A stretch of 64,000 bases of DNA, from positions 62,001 to 126,000 of the forward strand of contig BJHK01000003.1 of NCBI GenBank assembly GCA_014192425.1. The letters are read 5' to 3'. Both the position numbers and the translations under genes were made by a program. Source of the stretch: Planctomycetia bacterium (GTDB taxonomy: Bacteria; Planctomycetota; Planctomycetia; Pirellulales; UBA1268). Within the stretch, counting starts at the first letter, position 1, and each line of letters opens with the position of its first letter. Of the stretch, positions 30,223 through 37,876 are shown piece by piece. The notes under the pieces were generated by a model that ran no database searches, was not told the origin of the DNA, and was given only the letters and a program-made list of their open reading frames with translations.

Positions 30223-30574
30223 TTGGGCCCTCGCGGCCGCAGCCAAGGTGCGACCGGAGGGCCGACTGCTCGCACCTCCCGGCGAGCAGGCCCGGCCTCC
30301 AGGCCGGGCGTTGCACCTCTGGGCCAGCGCACCGCCCAACGGGCCGCCTGGATGGCCGGTGATGCCGCGGAAGCCGGTTGGAGGCACGTGCAGGAGTCCG
30401 GGGTGCTTTGCCTGCACCACAGACGAACCATCGCGCACGAGGCCGCAACGGCAAAGTCCCCCAGCGACGAGCATGCCTCCGACCGGCTGACTGCCTTCGC
30501 GACCGTCGTACCATCCTTGCCCCGACATCCCGGCCGGGTGTGTATTCAGGCTGATCGCGCAGATCGAGACACGC
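30223..30574. other. gene-free stretch with inverted repeats
   Basis: About 350 bp between the gnd-SDR unit and zwf. No gene is supported. It has several inverted repeats: GGCCCGGCCTCCAGGCCGGG near 30290, and separated arms GGCACGTGCAGG / CCTGCACC near 30384-30420. It resembles, without clear sequence identity, the GC-rich hairpin repeats at 35.2 and 54.9 kb. Confidence 0.4.
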
Positions 30575-30580
30575 TACACT
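30575..30580 (+). promoter_or_regulatory. zwf: candidate -10 element of zwf (leaderless transcript?)
   Basis: TACACT at 30575-30580 lies 9 nt before the zwf ATG, which has no Shine-Dalgarno sequence. A start site 7 nt downstream would be 2-3 nt before the ATG. No convincing -35 is seen. Confidence 0.35.
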
Positions 30581-30589
30581 CACGCCACC

Positions 30590-32050
30590 ATGTCCCACAC
30601 CATCGTCATCTTCGGCGCTTCCGGCGACCTCACCAGCCGCAAGCTCGTTCCCGCGCTCTACAACCTGCGCCAGTCCGGTGCGCTCCCGGCCGACACGCGG
30701 ATCGTTGGCTTCTCACGGACGCCCCTGAGCGACGCCGAATGGCGGGCAAGCCTCCGCGAGACGACCGCGAAGCACTGCCAGTGCGGGCCGATCGACGACG
30801 CGGCCTGGACCGCCTTCGCGTCCACCATTCACTACCAGCCCGGCGACATCGAGCAGGCCGACGACTTCCACAAGCTCGCCGCCCGCCTCGACGGCCTCGA
30901 GGGGGCGACCGCCACGACCCGGATCTACTACCTCGCCACCGCGCCGCAGTTCTACCCCGTCGTCGTCGCGGCCCTTGGCGCCCATGGCCTCGCCGCCGAG
31001 ACGGCCGGCCCACGGCGGATCGTCGTCGAGAAACCGTTCGGAACCGATTTGGCCACGGCCCGTGACCTGAACGCCCGCCTCCACGCCGTGTTCACCGAAG
31101 ACCAGGTGTTTCGCATCGATCACTATCTCGGCAAGGAGTCGGTGCAGAACATTCTCGCCCTGCGGTTCGCCAACACGATCTTCGAGCCGGTCTGGAACCG
31201 GCGCTACGTCGACCATGTGCAGATCACGGTAGCGGAGGAGGTGAAGGTCGGCCGGCGCGGATCCTACTACGAAACCGCCGGCGTCCTGCGCGACATGTTC
31301 CAGAACCACCTTCTCCAGTTGCTCATGGTGACGGCCATGGAGGCGCCGGTGCGGTTCGAGGCGACCGCCGTCCGCAACGAGAAGGTCAAGGTGCTCGACG
31401 CCATCCGGCCGCTCGCAGCCGACGAGATCGCAGCCGCCGGCGTCCGTGGCCAGTACCGGGGCTACCGGGCGGAGCCCGGCGTCGCGGCCGACAGCCGCAC
31501 GGCGACGTTCGGCGCGGTGCGGCTGGAGATCGACAACTGGCGCTGGCAGGGCGTCCCCTTCTACCTGCGCAGCGGCAAGGCGATGAGCTGCCGCACGACG
31601 CAGATCGTCATCGGCTTTCGTCAGCCGCCGCTGGAACTGTTCGCCGCCGGCCGGCGGACGTTCCACCGCGAGGCAAACCGGCTCGTGATCCAGATCCAGC
31701 CCGCCGAGGGGATCCAGCTCCACTTCCACACCAAGGTGCCGGGGGAGGGGATGCGGCTCCGGCTCACGGATCTGGAGTTCAGCTACTCCCGCGAGTTCGC
31801 CGGCCGGCTGCCGGAGGCCTACGAGCCGCTGCTCCTCGACGTCCTCGACGGCGACGCCAGCCTCTTCGCCCGCGCCGACGAGGTGGAGAAGTCGTGGGAG
31901 ATCATCGATCCGTTCGTGCGGGCCTGGACCGGCACCGACCTGCCGCCGATCGACGCCTACGAGCCGGGCGACTGGGGCCCGTTGGCGAGCGCCGAGTGGA
32001 TGGCGGCCCAGGGGCGGACGTGGTTCGACCTCTGCCCGGTGCTCACATGA
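30590..32050 (+). CDS. zwf: glucose-6-phosphate 1-dehydrogenase
   Basis: 486 residues. It oxidises glucose 6-phosphate to 6-phosphogluconolactone, making NADPH. N-terminal nucleotide motif IVIFGASGDLTSRKL, the substrate and catalytic block RIDHYLGKESVQNIL (with the active-site His), FANTIFEPVWNRRYVDHVQI, and the structural NADP/substrate region YLRSGKAMSCRTTQIVI. Length is standard. There is no ribosome site before the ATG; a TACACT hexamer 9 nt upstream suggests leaderless or near-leaderless translation. The stop overlaps the start of the dihydrouridine synthase gene (ATGA). The opcA or pgl genes sometimes linked to zwf are not present. Confidence 0.97.
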   Translation: MSHTIVIFGASGDLTSRKLVPALYNLRQSGALPADTRIVGFSRTPLSDAEWRASLRETTAKHCQCGPIDDAAWTAFASTIHYQPGDIEQADDFHKLAARLDGLEGATATTRIYYLATAPQFYPVVVAALGAHGLAAETAGPRRIVVEKPFGTDLATARDLNARLHAVFTEDQVFRIDHYLGKESVQNILALRFANTIFEPVWNRRYVDHVQITVAEEVKVGRRGSYYETAGVLRDMFQNHLLQLLMVTAMEAPVRFEATAVRNEKVKVLDAIRPLAADEIAAAGVRGQYRGYRAEPGVAADSRTATFGAVRLEIDNWRWQGVPFYLRSGKAMSCRTTQIVIGFRQPPLELFAAGRRTFHREANRLVIQIQPAEGIQLHFHTKVPGEGMRLRLTDLEFSYSREFAGRLPEAYEPLLLDVLDGDASLFARADEVEKSWEIIDPFVRAWTGTDLPPIDAYEPGDWGPLASAEWMAAQGRTWFDLCPVLT

Positions 32051-33138
32051 CGGCCGCGGCCCAGGCGGGGGCCACGCTGACCAGCCGCCCAGGTCCGTTC
32101 TCCATCGGCGGCGTCGCGATCGAGTCGCCGGTCGTGCAGGCCGCGCTGTCGGGCTACAGCGACCTGCCGATGCGGGTGCTCGCCCGGCGGCACGGCGCGG
32201 CCTACGCGCTCTGCGAGGTGCTGCTCGACCGGTTCGTCGTCGAGGCGGGCCGGAGCCGGCGCAACTCGGCCCGGCTCGCGGTGGCTGCCGATGAGCATCC
32301 CGTCGGCGGTCAGTTGATGGGCGCGAACCCCGACGATTTCCCGCCGGCAGCGCGGCGGCTCGTGGCCGAGGGCTATGACGTCATCGACGTCAACTTCGGC
32401 TGCCCGGTCAAGAAGGTGCTGGGCCGCTGCCGTGGCGGCTACCTGCTGTCGCAGCCGGCCACGGCCCTGGAGATCGTGGCCCGCGTCCGCGATGCGGTGC
32501 CGGCGCACGTCCCCGTCACGCTCAAGATGCGGCGCGGCATCGACGACTCTCCACGGAGCCGCGACGACTTCTGGACGATCTTCGACGGCGCCTTCGCCCG
32601 CGGTGCGGCGGCGATCACCGTCCATGGCCGAACCGTCCAGCAGAAGTACGTCGGCCCCAGCGACTGGGAGTTTCTGGCCGAGGTGAAGCGACATGCCGGC
32701 AGCCGCATCGTGATCGGCTCGGGCGACCTGTTTTCCGCGCAGGCCTGCGTGGCGATGCTCGAGCGCACCGGCGTCGACGCCGTGAGCATCGCCCGGGGGG
32801 CGATCGGCAATCCATGGATCTTCAACCAGGCCCGGGCCCTGATCGCGGGCGGCCCGCCCCTGCCCCCGCCGACGATCCACGAACAACGGGCCGTCCTCGA
32901 GGAGCACTGGGCGCTGTCGATGGAACTCCACGGCGAGGCGGTCGCCGGCCGCAGCATGCGGAAGTTCGCCATCAAGTATGCCCGCGTGCATCCGGAGCAC
33001 CGTGCCGTCCGCGACGCCTTCATCGCCGTGAAGGTCAACGCCGACTGGCAGCGCGTGCTCGACGGCTTTTACGCCGCCGACGGCCCCGGTCGCGACCCCG
33101 CCGCCGACGTCGATGAAGTCACCTCATGCGAGGCGTGA
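32047..33138 (+). CDS. tRNA-dihydrouridine synthase (first of two paralogues)
   Basis: 363 residues of the Dus TIM-barrel flavoenzyme family, which reduces uridines in tRNA D-loops using FMN and NADPH. FMN-site start PVVQAALSGYSDLPMRVLAR, catalytic segment DVIDVNFGCPVKKVLGRCRG with the acid Cys in GCP, VPVTLKMRRG, the HGRT motif ITVHGRTVQQKYVG, and the phosphate-binding VIGSGDLF and IARGAIGNPWIF. Most like DusB. The ATG overlaps the zwf stop by 4 bp (ATGA), so the two are translationally coupled; a NADPH source and a NADPH user are made together. The longer in-frame upstream extension lies within zwf and is not used. A second, distinct Dus gene sits at 47.7 kb. Confidence 0.92.
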   Translation: MTAAAQAGATLTSRPGPFSIGGVAIESPVVQAALSGYSDLPMRVLARRHGAAYALCEVLLDRFVVEAGRSRRNSARLAVAADEHPVGGQLMGANPDDFPPAARRLVAEGYDVIDVNFGCPVKKVLGRCRGGYLLSQPATALEIVARVRDAVPAHVPVTLKMRRGIDDSPRSRDDFWTIFDGAFARGAAAITVHGRTVQQKYVGPSDWEFLAEVKRHAGSRIVIGSGDLFSAQACVAMLERTGVDAVSIARGAIGNPWIFNQARALIAGGPPLPPPTIHEQRAVLEEHWALSMELHGEAVAGRSMRKFAIKYARVHPEHRAVRDAFIAVKVNADWQRVLDGFYAADGPGRDPAADVDEVTSCEA

Positions 33139-33219
33139 ACGCTGGGGGCGCACGGCACGCTGTGGGGAATCCTGTCGCGAACTCGTTCATCGTGACGCCT
33201 CTCGTCGTCGAATCCGTGA

Positions 33220-33378
33220 GGGGTTGCCCGTGCCCTGGGAGCCGGCGTGAGCTGCCAAGCGAAGGCAGGATGCCGGAGCGTAGGCAGGTCCGAGTGAGCG
33301 AAGGGCGGGCACCGATCCGCCTAAAGGCGGATTGGTCGGCCCGCAGCGAACGTCCGGCGACGGGGCACGGGCAACCCC
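33220..33378. repeat. inverted-repeat-bounded element between dus and the FMN reductase gene
   Basis: A perfect 16-bp inverted repeat (GGGGTTGCCCGTGCCC at 33220-33235 and its complement at 33363-33378) bounds about 160 bp. Inside are further palindromes such as GATCCGCC-TAAA-GGCGGATT near 33315. No open frame with family signal. It may be a small non-autonomous mobile element (MITE-like) or a structured RNA. The surrounding gap 33139-33485 holds no gene. Confidence 0.5.
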
Positions 33379-33485
33379 GAACCGTCGTCACAGATCTCGA
33401 CCACGAGTTAGGATGCCCGGCGCGGAGACAGCCGTCGGGCCGGCGGCGCGACACCCATCCCCATCGACGGAGACCCACCACCCCC

Positions 33486-34058
33486 ATGCCCAGCGCCGAC
33501 CTGCACGCCGTCGTCATCTCCACCGCCCTCAAGCCCGGCAGCAAGACCCGCACCGCCGCCGACCTTCTCGCCACGCGCCTCGCCCAGGAAGGCCTGTCGA
33601 TCGATCTCATCGACCTGGCCACCGAGCCGCTTCCCGCCTGCGACGGGTTCGGCTGCTACCAGGACGAGCGGGTGCACGTCATGACCCGTCGCGTCCGCGC
33701 CGCCGACCTGATCGCCGTCTGCTTCCCCGTCTACAACTATCAGCCCAACGCCGCGGCCAAGAACTTCGTCGAGCTCACCAACGACGCCTGGAAGGACAAG
33801 GTCGTGACCTTCGTGGCCAATGCCGGCGGCGATCGCTCGTTCCTCGCCCCCCTGCCCCTCGCCAACGCCCTGATGGTGGACCATCGCTGCGTGATCGTGC
33901 CGCAGTTTCTCTACCTGCCCCCGGCCGCGTTCGACGCCGCCGGGAGGGTGGTCCTCGATCCACTCACGGCCGAACTCTTCGAGCAGCAGGTCGCCGCCGC
34001 GCACCGCCTCGCCCGTGCCTGGGCGTCCCGCGGCCGCACCGCGGAGGAACGCGGATGA
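33486..34058 (+). CDS. NADPH-dependent FMN reductase family flavoprotein
   Basis: 190 residues with a flavodoxin-like fold: VVISTALKPGSKTRTAADLL (the FMN phosphate loop with Ser/Thr after strand 1), VCFPVYNYQPNAAAKNFVEL (loop P-x-Y-N-x typical of NADPH-dependent FMN reductases) and TFVANAGGDRSFLAPL. Such enzymes supply reduced flavin or reduce quinones. The family is broad and the partner unknown. The GGAG site is 14 nt before the ATG, rather far. The stop codon overlaps the start of a glutamate-receptor-like channel gene (ATGA), so the two proteins are made together. Confidence 0.88.
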   Translation: MPSADLHAVVISTALKPGSKTRTAADLLATRLAQEGLSIDLIDLATEPLPACDGFGCYQDERVHVMTRRVRAADLIAVCFPVYNYQPNAAAKNFVELTNDAWKDKVVTFVANAGGDRSFLAPLPLANALMVDHRCVIVPQFLYLPPAAFDAAGRVVLDPLTAELFEQQVAAAHRLARAWASRGRTAEERG

Positions 34059-35143
34059 GCGCCTGGCGATCGGCTTGCCTCGCCGGCGCGATGCTCGTCC
34101 GGCTCGGCGCGACGGACGCCGCCGAGCCGGACGCCGACGCCCCGCCGGCGCTGCGGGTCGGGGTAGCGCCGATGGTCGCGGCGGCGGAGTGGGCAGGCGA
34201 CCGGCCCAGCGGGGTGATGATCGACACCTGGGCGACCCTCGCCGATCGGCTCGGCGTGCGGACCGAGTTCGTCCGCGTCGCCACCCCCGCCGACCTCTGC
34301 GACGCGCTGATCGCCAGCCGGATCGACGTGGCGCTCGGGCCACTGGCGATCACCGAAGAGCGGGAAAAGAGTTTCGACTGCACCCACCCGCTGTTCCACA
34401 CGGGCCTGCGGATCGGCGTCCGGCAACGGACGAGCACGGGAATCCTCGCCGCCCTGGGGTCGCTCCTGTCCTGGCAGCTCGGGCTGCTCGTGACGGCGGT
34501 CGTCGGCCTCGTGCTCCTGTCGGGACACCTGCTCTGGTGGTTCGAGCGCGACGGCAACGAGCGGTCGTTCCCGCGCGGCTATCCGGGCGGCGTCTGGGAA
34601 GCGATCTGGTGGATTGGCTCGGTGATCGTGACCGGCGGCTGCGACGACAAGCACGTCGACAGCCCACGCGGCCGGGTCCTCGCCTTCCTGTGGATGATCG
34701 GAGGCATCGGCCTGATTGCCACGTTCACGAGCCTGCTCACGGCGACGATGACCGCCGAACGCGTGGCGGGCACGATCCGCGGGCCACGCGACCTCGTCGG
34801 CAGGACCGTGAGCTGCCAGCGCCGGTCACCGATGGCGGACACGATGCGGCAGCGGGGGGCGATCGTGATGGAGCATGACACGCTGCACACGGCCGCCGAT
34901 GCGCTCGTCCTCGGCATGGTGGACGCGGTGGTGGGGGAGAACCAGCAAATGATGGCGCTGGTCTCGCAGGGAAAGCACCCCGGCGTGATGCTCGTCGGCC
35001 CGATCTTCGAGTCGTTCGACTGCGGTCTCGGCCTACCCCCGGGCAGCCCGCTCCGCGAGCGGCTCAACAAGGCCATTCTCGCGATCCGCGAGGACGGTTC
35101 CTTCGACCGGATCCGCGACCGCTGGCTGGGGCGGCACGACTGA
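34055..35143 (+). CDS. ionotropic-glutamate-receptor-like ligand-gated channel
   Basis: 362 residues with the GluR0-type layout. A short N-terminal signal is followed by ligand-binding lobe S1 at about 35-130 (ALRVGVAPM, DVALGPLAITEEREKSFDCT), TM1 at about 138-160 (QLGLLVTAVVGLVLLSGHLL), a re-entrant pore segment at about 177-200 (GGVWEAIWWIGSVIVTGGCD), and TM2 at about 207-232 (VLAFLWMIGGIGLIATFTSL). Lobe S2 fills 240-355 (LVGRTVSCQRRSPMADTM, VVGENQQMMALVS, FDCGLGLPPGSPLRERL). The filter position reads VTGGCDDK where potassium-type filters have TVGYGD, so ion selectivity is unclear. A tetramer in the inner membrane is expected, with the binding lobes in the periplasm. ATGA overlap with the flavoprotein gene. 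Confidence 0.85.
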   Translation: MSAWRSACLAGAMLVRLGATDAAEPDADAPPALRVGVAPMVAAAEWAGDRPSGVMIDTWATLADRLGVRTEFVRVATPADLCDALIASRIDVALGPLAITEEREKSFDCTHPLFHTGLRIGVRQRTSTGILAALGSLLSWQLGLLVTAVVGLVLLSGHLLWWFERDGNERSFPRGYPGGVWEAIWWIGSVIVTGGCDDKHVDSPRGRVLAFLWMIGGIGLIATFTSLLTATMTAERVAGTIRGPRDLVGRTVSCQRRSPMADTMRQRGAIVMEHDTLHTAADALVLGMVDAVVGENQQMMALVSQGKHPGVMLVGPIFESFDCGLGLPPGSPLRERLNKAILAIREDGSFDRIRDRWLGRHD

Positions 35144-35180
35144 ATCGCGTGCCTTCGCGCCGTCGCAGCCGGTTACCTTT

Positions 35181-35703
35181 CGCGCCGTCGCAGCCGACAA
35201 AGCGTCTGCTCCGGCTTCCAGTCGCCGGGCAAAGCCCGGCTCCTTGTTGATCGCCACCACAGCCGGTGGATCGACGCAGGTCGAGGAGCGTGAGGCTGCA
35301 TGAACTTCGCGCCGTCGCAGCCGGTTACCTTTCGCGCCGTCGCAGCCGACAAAGCGTCTGCTCCGGCTTCCAGTCGCCGGGCAAAGCCCGGCTCCTTGTT
35401 GATCGCCACCGCAGCCGGTGGATCGACGCAGGTCGAGGAGCGTGAGGCTGCATGAACTTCGCGCCGTCGCAGCCGACAAAGCGTCTGCTCCGGCTTCCAG
35501 TCGCCGGGCAAAGCCCGGCTCCTTGTTGATCGCCACCGCAGCCGGTGGATCGACGCAGGTCGAGGAGCGTGAGGCTGCATGAACCTCGCGCCGTCGCAGC
35601 CGACAAAGCGTCTGCTCCGGCTTTCAGTCGCCGGGCAAAGCCCGGCTCCTGCCTCGACACCACCGCAGCCGGTGGATCGACGCAGGTCGAGGAGCGTGAG
35701 GCT
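35181..35703. repeat. 127-bp tandem repeat array, four copies
   Basis: Copies begin at 35181, 35333, 35460 and 35587. The last three are spaced 127 bp apart; the first spacing is 152 because a 25-bp sub-block (CGCGCCGTCGCAGCCGGTTA and following) is inserted. Copies are nearly identical; the fourth diverges at its end. Each holds a perfect hairpin (GCCGGGC-AAA-GCCCGGC) and a second palindrome (CCACCG / CGGTGG). 127 is not a multiple of 3 and frames stay open only because the DNA is stop-poor, so it is non-coding. It fills the gap between convergent 3' ends of the channel gene and queG; 35704-35780 holds nothing else. Confidence 0.9.
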
Positions 35704-35780
35704 ATCCTGCCTCAGCGACGAGACCTGCGCCGATCCACCGGCGGATTGGGCTGTATGCCGCGAGCATCGCACCCGGCTCC

Positions 35781-36950
35781 TCACCCCGTCTCGTCGGCGA
35801 GGGCGGCGCCGATTTCCGCGCGGACGTCGCCATCCGTCTCATCCGCCAGCCGGCCGGCGAGCGCGGCGCGGGCCTCGTCCGGCAGCACGCCCGCCTGCAG
35901 CCAGCGGCCCAACGCCCAGGCCGCGGCACCGCGAATCACCGGCTCATGATCGGCAAGCGCCCCGACGAGCGCCGGCAGGGCCGCCGGATCGGGACGGTTG
36001 CCGAGGGCAACCGCCGCCGACCGCAACAGCCCGCGCCGCTTCGCCCGCAGGATCGGCGATCCGGCGAAGCGCTCACGAAACTCCCGCACGCCGAGCCCGA
36101 GCAGATCAGCCAACGACACGGTCGACTCCCCGCGCCGCGGCTGGAAGGCGGGCTCGTCCGAGCCCGGAGCGTGCCTGTTCCACGGGCAGACCTCCTGACA
36201 GATGTCGCAGCCAAAGATCCAGTCGGCCATCTCCGCGCGCCGGTCGCGCGGGATCGGCCCCTGCTCCTCGATCGTGATGGCACTGATGCAGCGCCGCGCG
36301 TCGAGCAGCCGCGGCTCCGGCAGGGCACCGGTCGGGCAGGCATCGAGACAGGCCGTGCAGGTACCGCAGTGATCGACCTCGAGCGGCACCTCGGGGGGTA
36401 GTTCCAGGTCGGTGAGGATCGCCGTCAGCAGGAAGAAGCTGCCGGCCCGGGGATCGATGAGCATCGTGTTCTTGCCGATCCAGCCGAGGCCGGCGAGAAG
36501 ACCGTAGTCGCGCTCGGAAAGCGGTGCCGAATCGACCACCGCCCGCGTCCGGCATGCGACCCGCGACTCGAGCCAGGCGGCGAGCGCGTTGCCCCGCGCC
36601 CGGAGCAGGTCGTGGTAGTCGTCCCCGCGGGCGTAGCGGGCGACGAGCCCCCGGCCGGGCGCGACCGCCGCCGCCTCCGCGCCGCCGGTCGCATGGTCCG
36701 TCGCCAGAACGATCACGCTCCGGGCGGCCGGGAGCAGGCTGCCGGGATCGGCCCGCAACGGCTCGTGTCGCTCCAGCCAGCTCGCCATGCCCCCCGCGAA
36801 GCCGGCCGCGAGCCAGGAGCGAAGCCGGTCGTGATGGGGCGGCGGCACAGCCGGGGCGATCCCGAGCCGGGAGAAACCCAGCCGCTCGGCCTCGGCACGC
36901 AGGTCGCGGAGGAGGAGCGGCGTGTTCAAGGAAGATGCGTCGGCGCCCAT
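35781..36950 (-). CDS. queG: epoxyqueuosine reductase
   Basis: About 389 residues. QueG uses cobalamin and two 4Fe-4S clusters to reduce epoxyqueuosine at tRNA position 34 to queuosine. Visible: RYARGDDYHDLLRARGN, DSAPLSERDYGLLAGLGWIG (with the catalytic Asp region), KNTMLIDPRAGSFFLLTAIL, ferredoxin clusters CGTCTACLDACPTGAL and CDICQEVCPWN, and C-terminal HEAT-like repeats (LPALVGALADHEPVIRGAAA). The ATG at 36948-36950 with AGG 5 nt upstream is preferred over the ATG at 36971. It is divergent from the lipoprotein gene. No other queuosine genes are in the window. Confidence 0.95.
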   Translation of the reverse strand: MGADASSLNTPLLLRDLRAEAERLGFSRLGIAPAVPPPHHDRLRSWLAAGFAGGMASWLERHEPLRADPGSLLPAARSVIVLATDHATGGAEAAAVAPGRGLVARYARGDDYHDLLRARGNALAAWLESRVACRTRAVVDSAPLSERDYGLLAGLGWIGKNTMLIDPRAGSFFLLTAILTDLELPPEVPLEVDHCGTCTACLDACPTGALPEPRLLDARRCISAITIEEQGPIPRDRRAEMADWIFGCDICQEVCPWNRHAPGSDEPAFQPRRGESTVSLADLLGLGVREFRERFAGSPILRAKRRGLLRSAAVALGNRPDPAALPALVGALADHEPVIRGAAAWALGRWLQAGVLPDEARAALAGRLADETDGDVRAEIGAALADETG

Positions 36951-37144
36951 GTGCCTGCAGGATCGCGACATTGGGAAGGCTGGTGAATCACGGCCGCCGT
37001 GCCGGAAAGCACGGGGGAAATCGCCGCCAAATGGTCTGGACCGGGGCGGGCGAATCGCTATCGTCCCGCCGCGTTCGGCCCCGGGATTGTCCCGCGGCGC
37101 GATCCGTTTCCCAAGCCATGTTTCTCGTCCGCGGAGTCACCGCC

Positions 37145-37846
37145 GTGCCGAATTCCCCCGTTCGTCGTCGCGGCCCCGGCCGCAGCCCGACCCTCGCGAT
37201 CATCGGCATGCTGCTGGCGGCGTTCGCCGGCTGCCAGACAGCCCGCCCACCGGCGACCTACCCCGCGGTCGGCCAGCAGCCCGCATACGGCGGTTGGGCG
37301 ACGCAGCCGCAGGGTGCGGCCTACCCGCCGAGTGCGCCGATGCCCGGCCCGGCGGCCCAGCCGGTCGCTCAGGCCTGGCCGCAGGCACCGACGACGACCA
37401 TGCTGCCGGCAGCGCCGCCGCAGCCGCAGCCGTACAACGGCCCCAGCTCGCAAAGCCTCACCGGCCAGTGGCAGCAGATGCAGAACAGTGCCGCCAACCA
37501 GTGGCAGCAGATGAACACTCAGGCGCAGCAGCAGGCCCAGCAGGCCTATGCCAACGCCCAGCAACAGCTCAATCAAGTCCCTGCCCAGTTCAACCAGCAG
37601 GCCAACCAGGCGATGAACCAGGCGAATCAGCAGATGAACCAGGCCTTCCAGGCAGGGCAGCAGCAGGCACAGCAGGGACTGAACCAAGCCAACCAGCAGT
37701 TCAACCAGGCGTTGCAGGCCGGCCAGCAGCAGGTCGCCCAGTATCCGCCGCAGCAGCCCACCAACCCGACGTGGAACCCGTTCGCGACGCCCGCGGCGTC
37801 GCAGCCGCCGGCCCGGGCCACGCCCGTGGCCGTGCCGCGATACTGA
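37145..37846 (+). CDS. Q/N-rich lipoprotein
   Basis: About 233 residues from a GTG at 37145 (GGAG 8 nt before); an ATG at 37118 in frame is the alternative. The N-terminus has basic residues, a hydrophobic core (LAIIGMLLAAFAGC) and a Cys for lipid attachment at the likely lipobox FAGC. The mature part is Pro/Gln-rich and then a long helical, low-complexity stretch rich in Gln, Asn and Ala with heptad-like repeats (QQAQQAYANAQQQLNQVP, QANQAMNQANQQMNQAFQAG), ending Pro-rich. It resembles surface or stalk-forming lipoproteins but no named family was recognised. Glutamine-rich helices suggest self-association. Function unknown. Confidence 0.65.
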   Translation: MPNSPVRRRGPGRSPTLAIIGMLLAAFAGCQTARPPATYPAVGQQPAYGGWATQPQGAAYPPSAPMPGPAAQPVAQAWPQAPTTTMLPAAPPQPQPYNGPSSQSLTGQWQQMQNSAANQWQQMNTQAQQQAQQAYANAQQQLNQVPAQFNQQANQAMNQANQQMNQAFQAGQQQAQQGLNQANQQFNQALQAGQQQVAQYPPQQPTNPTWNPFATPAASQPPARATPVAVPRY

Positions 37847-37876
37847 TCCCGCCGCGGCAGCGCCGCCGGCCCGAGG

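Noticed and set aside
35181-35703. CRISPR array at the 127-bp repeats
   Set aside because: The copies are contiguous and nearly identical over their whole length; there are no distinct unique spacers between short repeats, and no cas genes nearby.
35173-35784. A 203-codon minus-strand frame across the 127-bp repeats
   Set aside because: The unit length is not a multiple of three, so the repeated peptide changes frame from copy to copy; it is not under protein selection.
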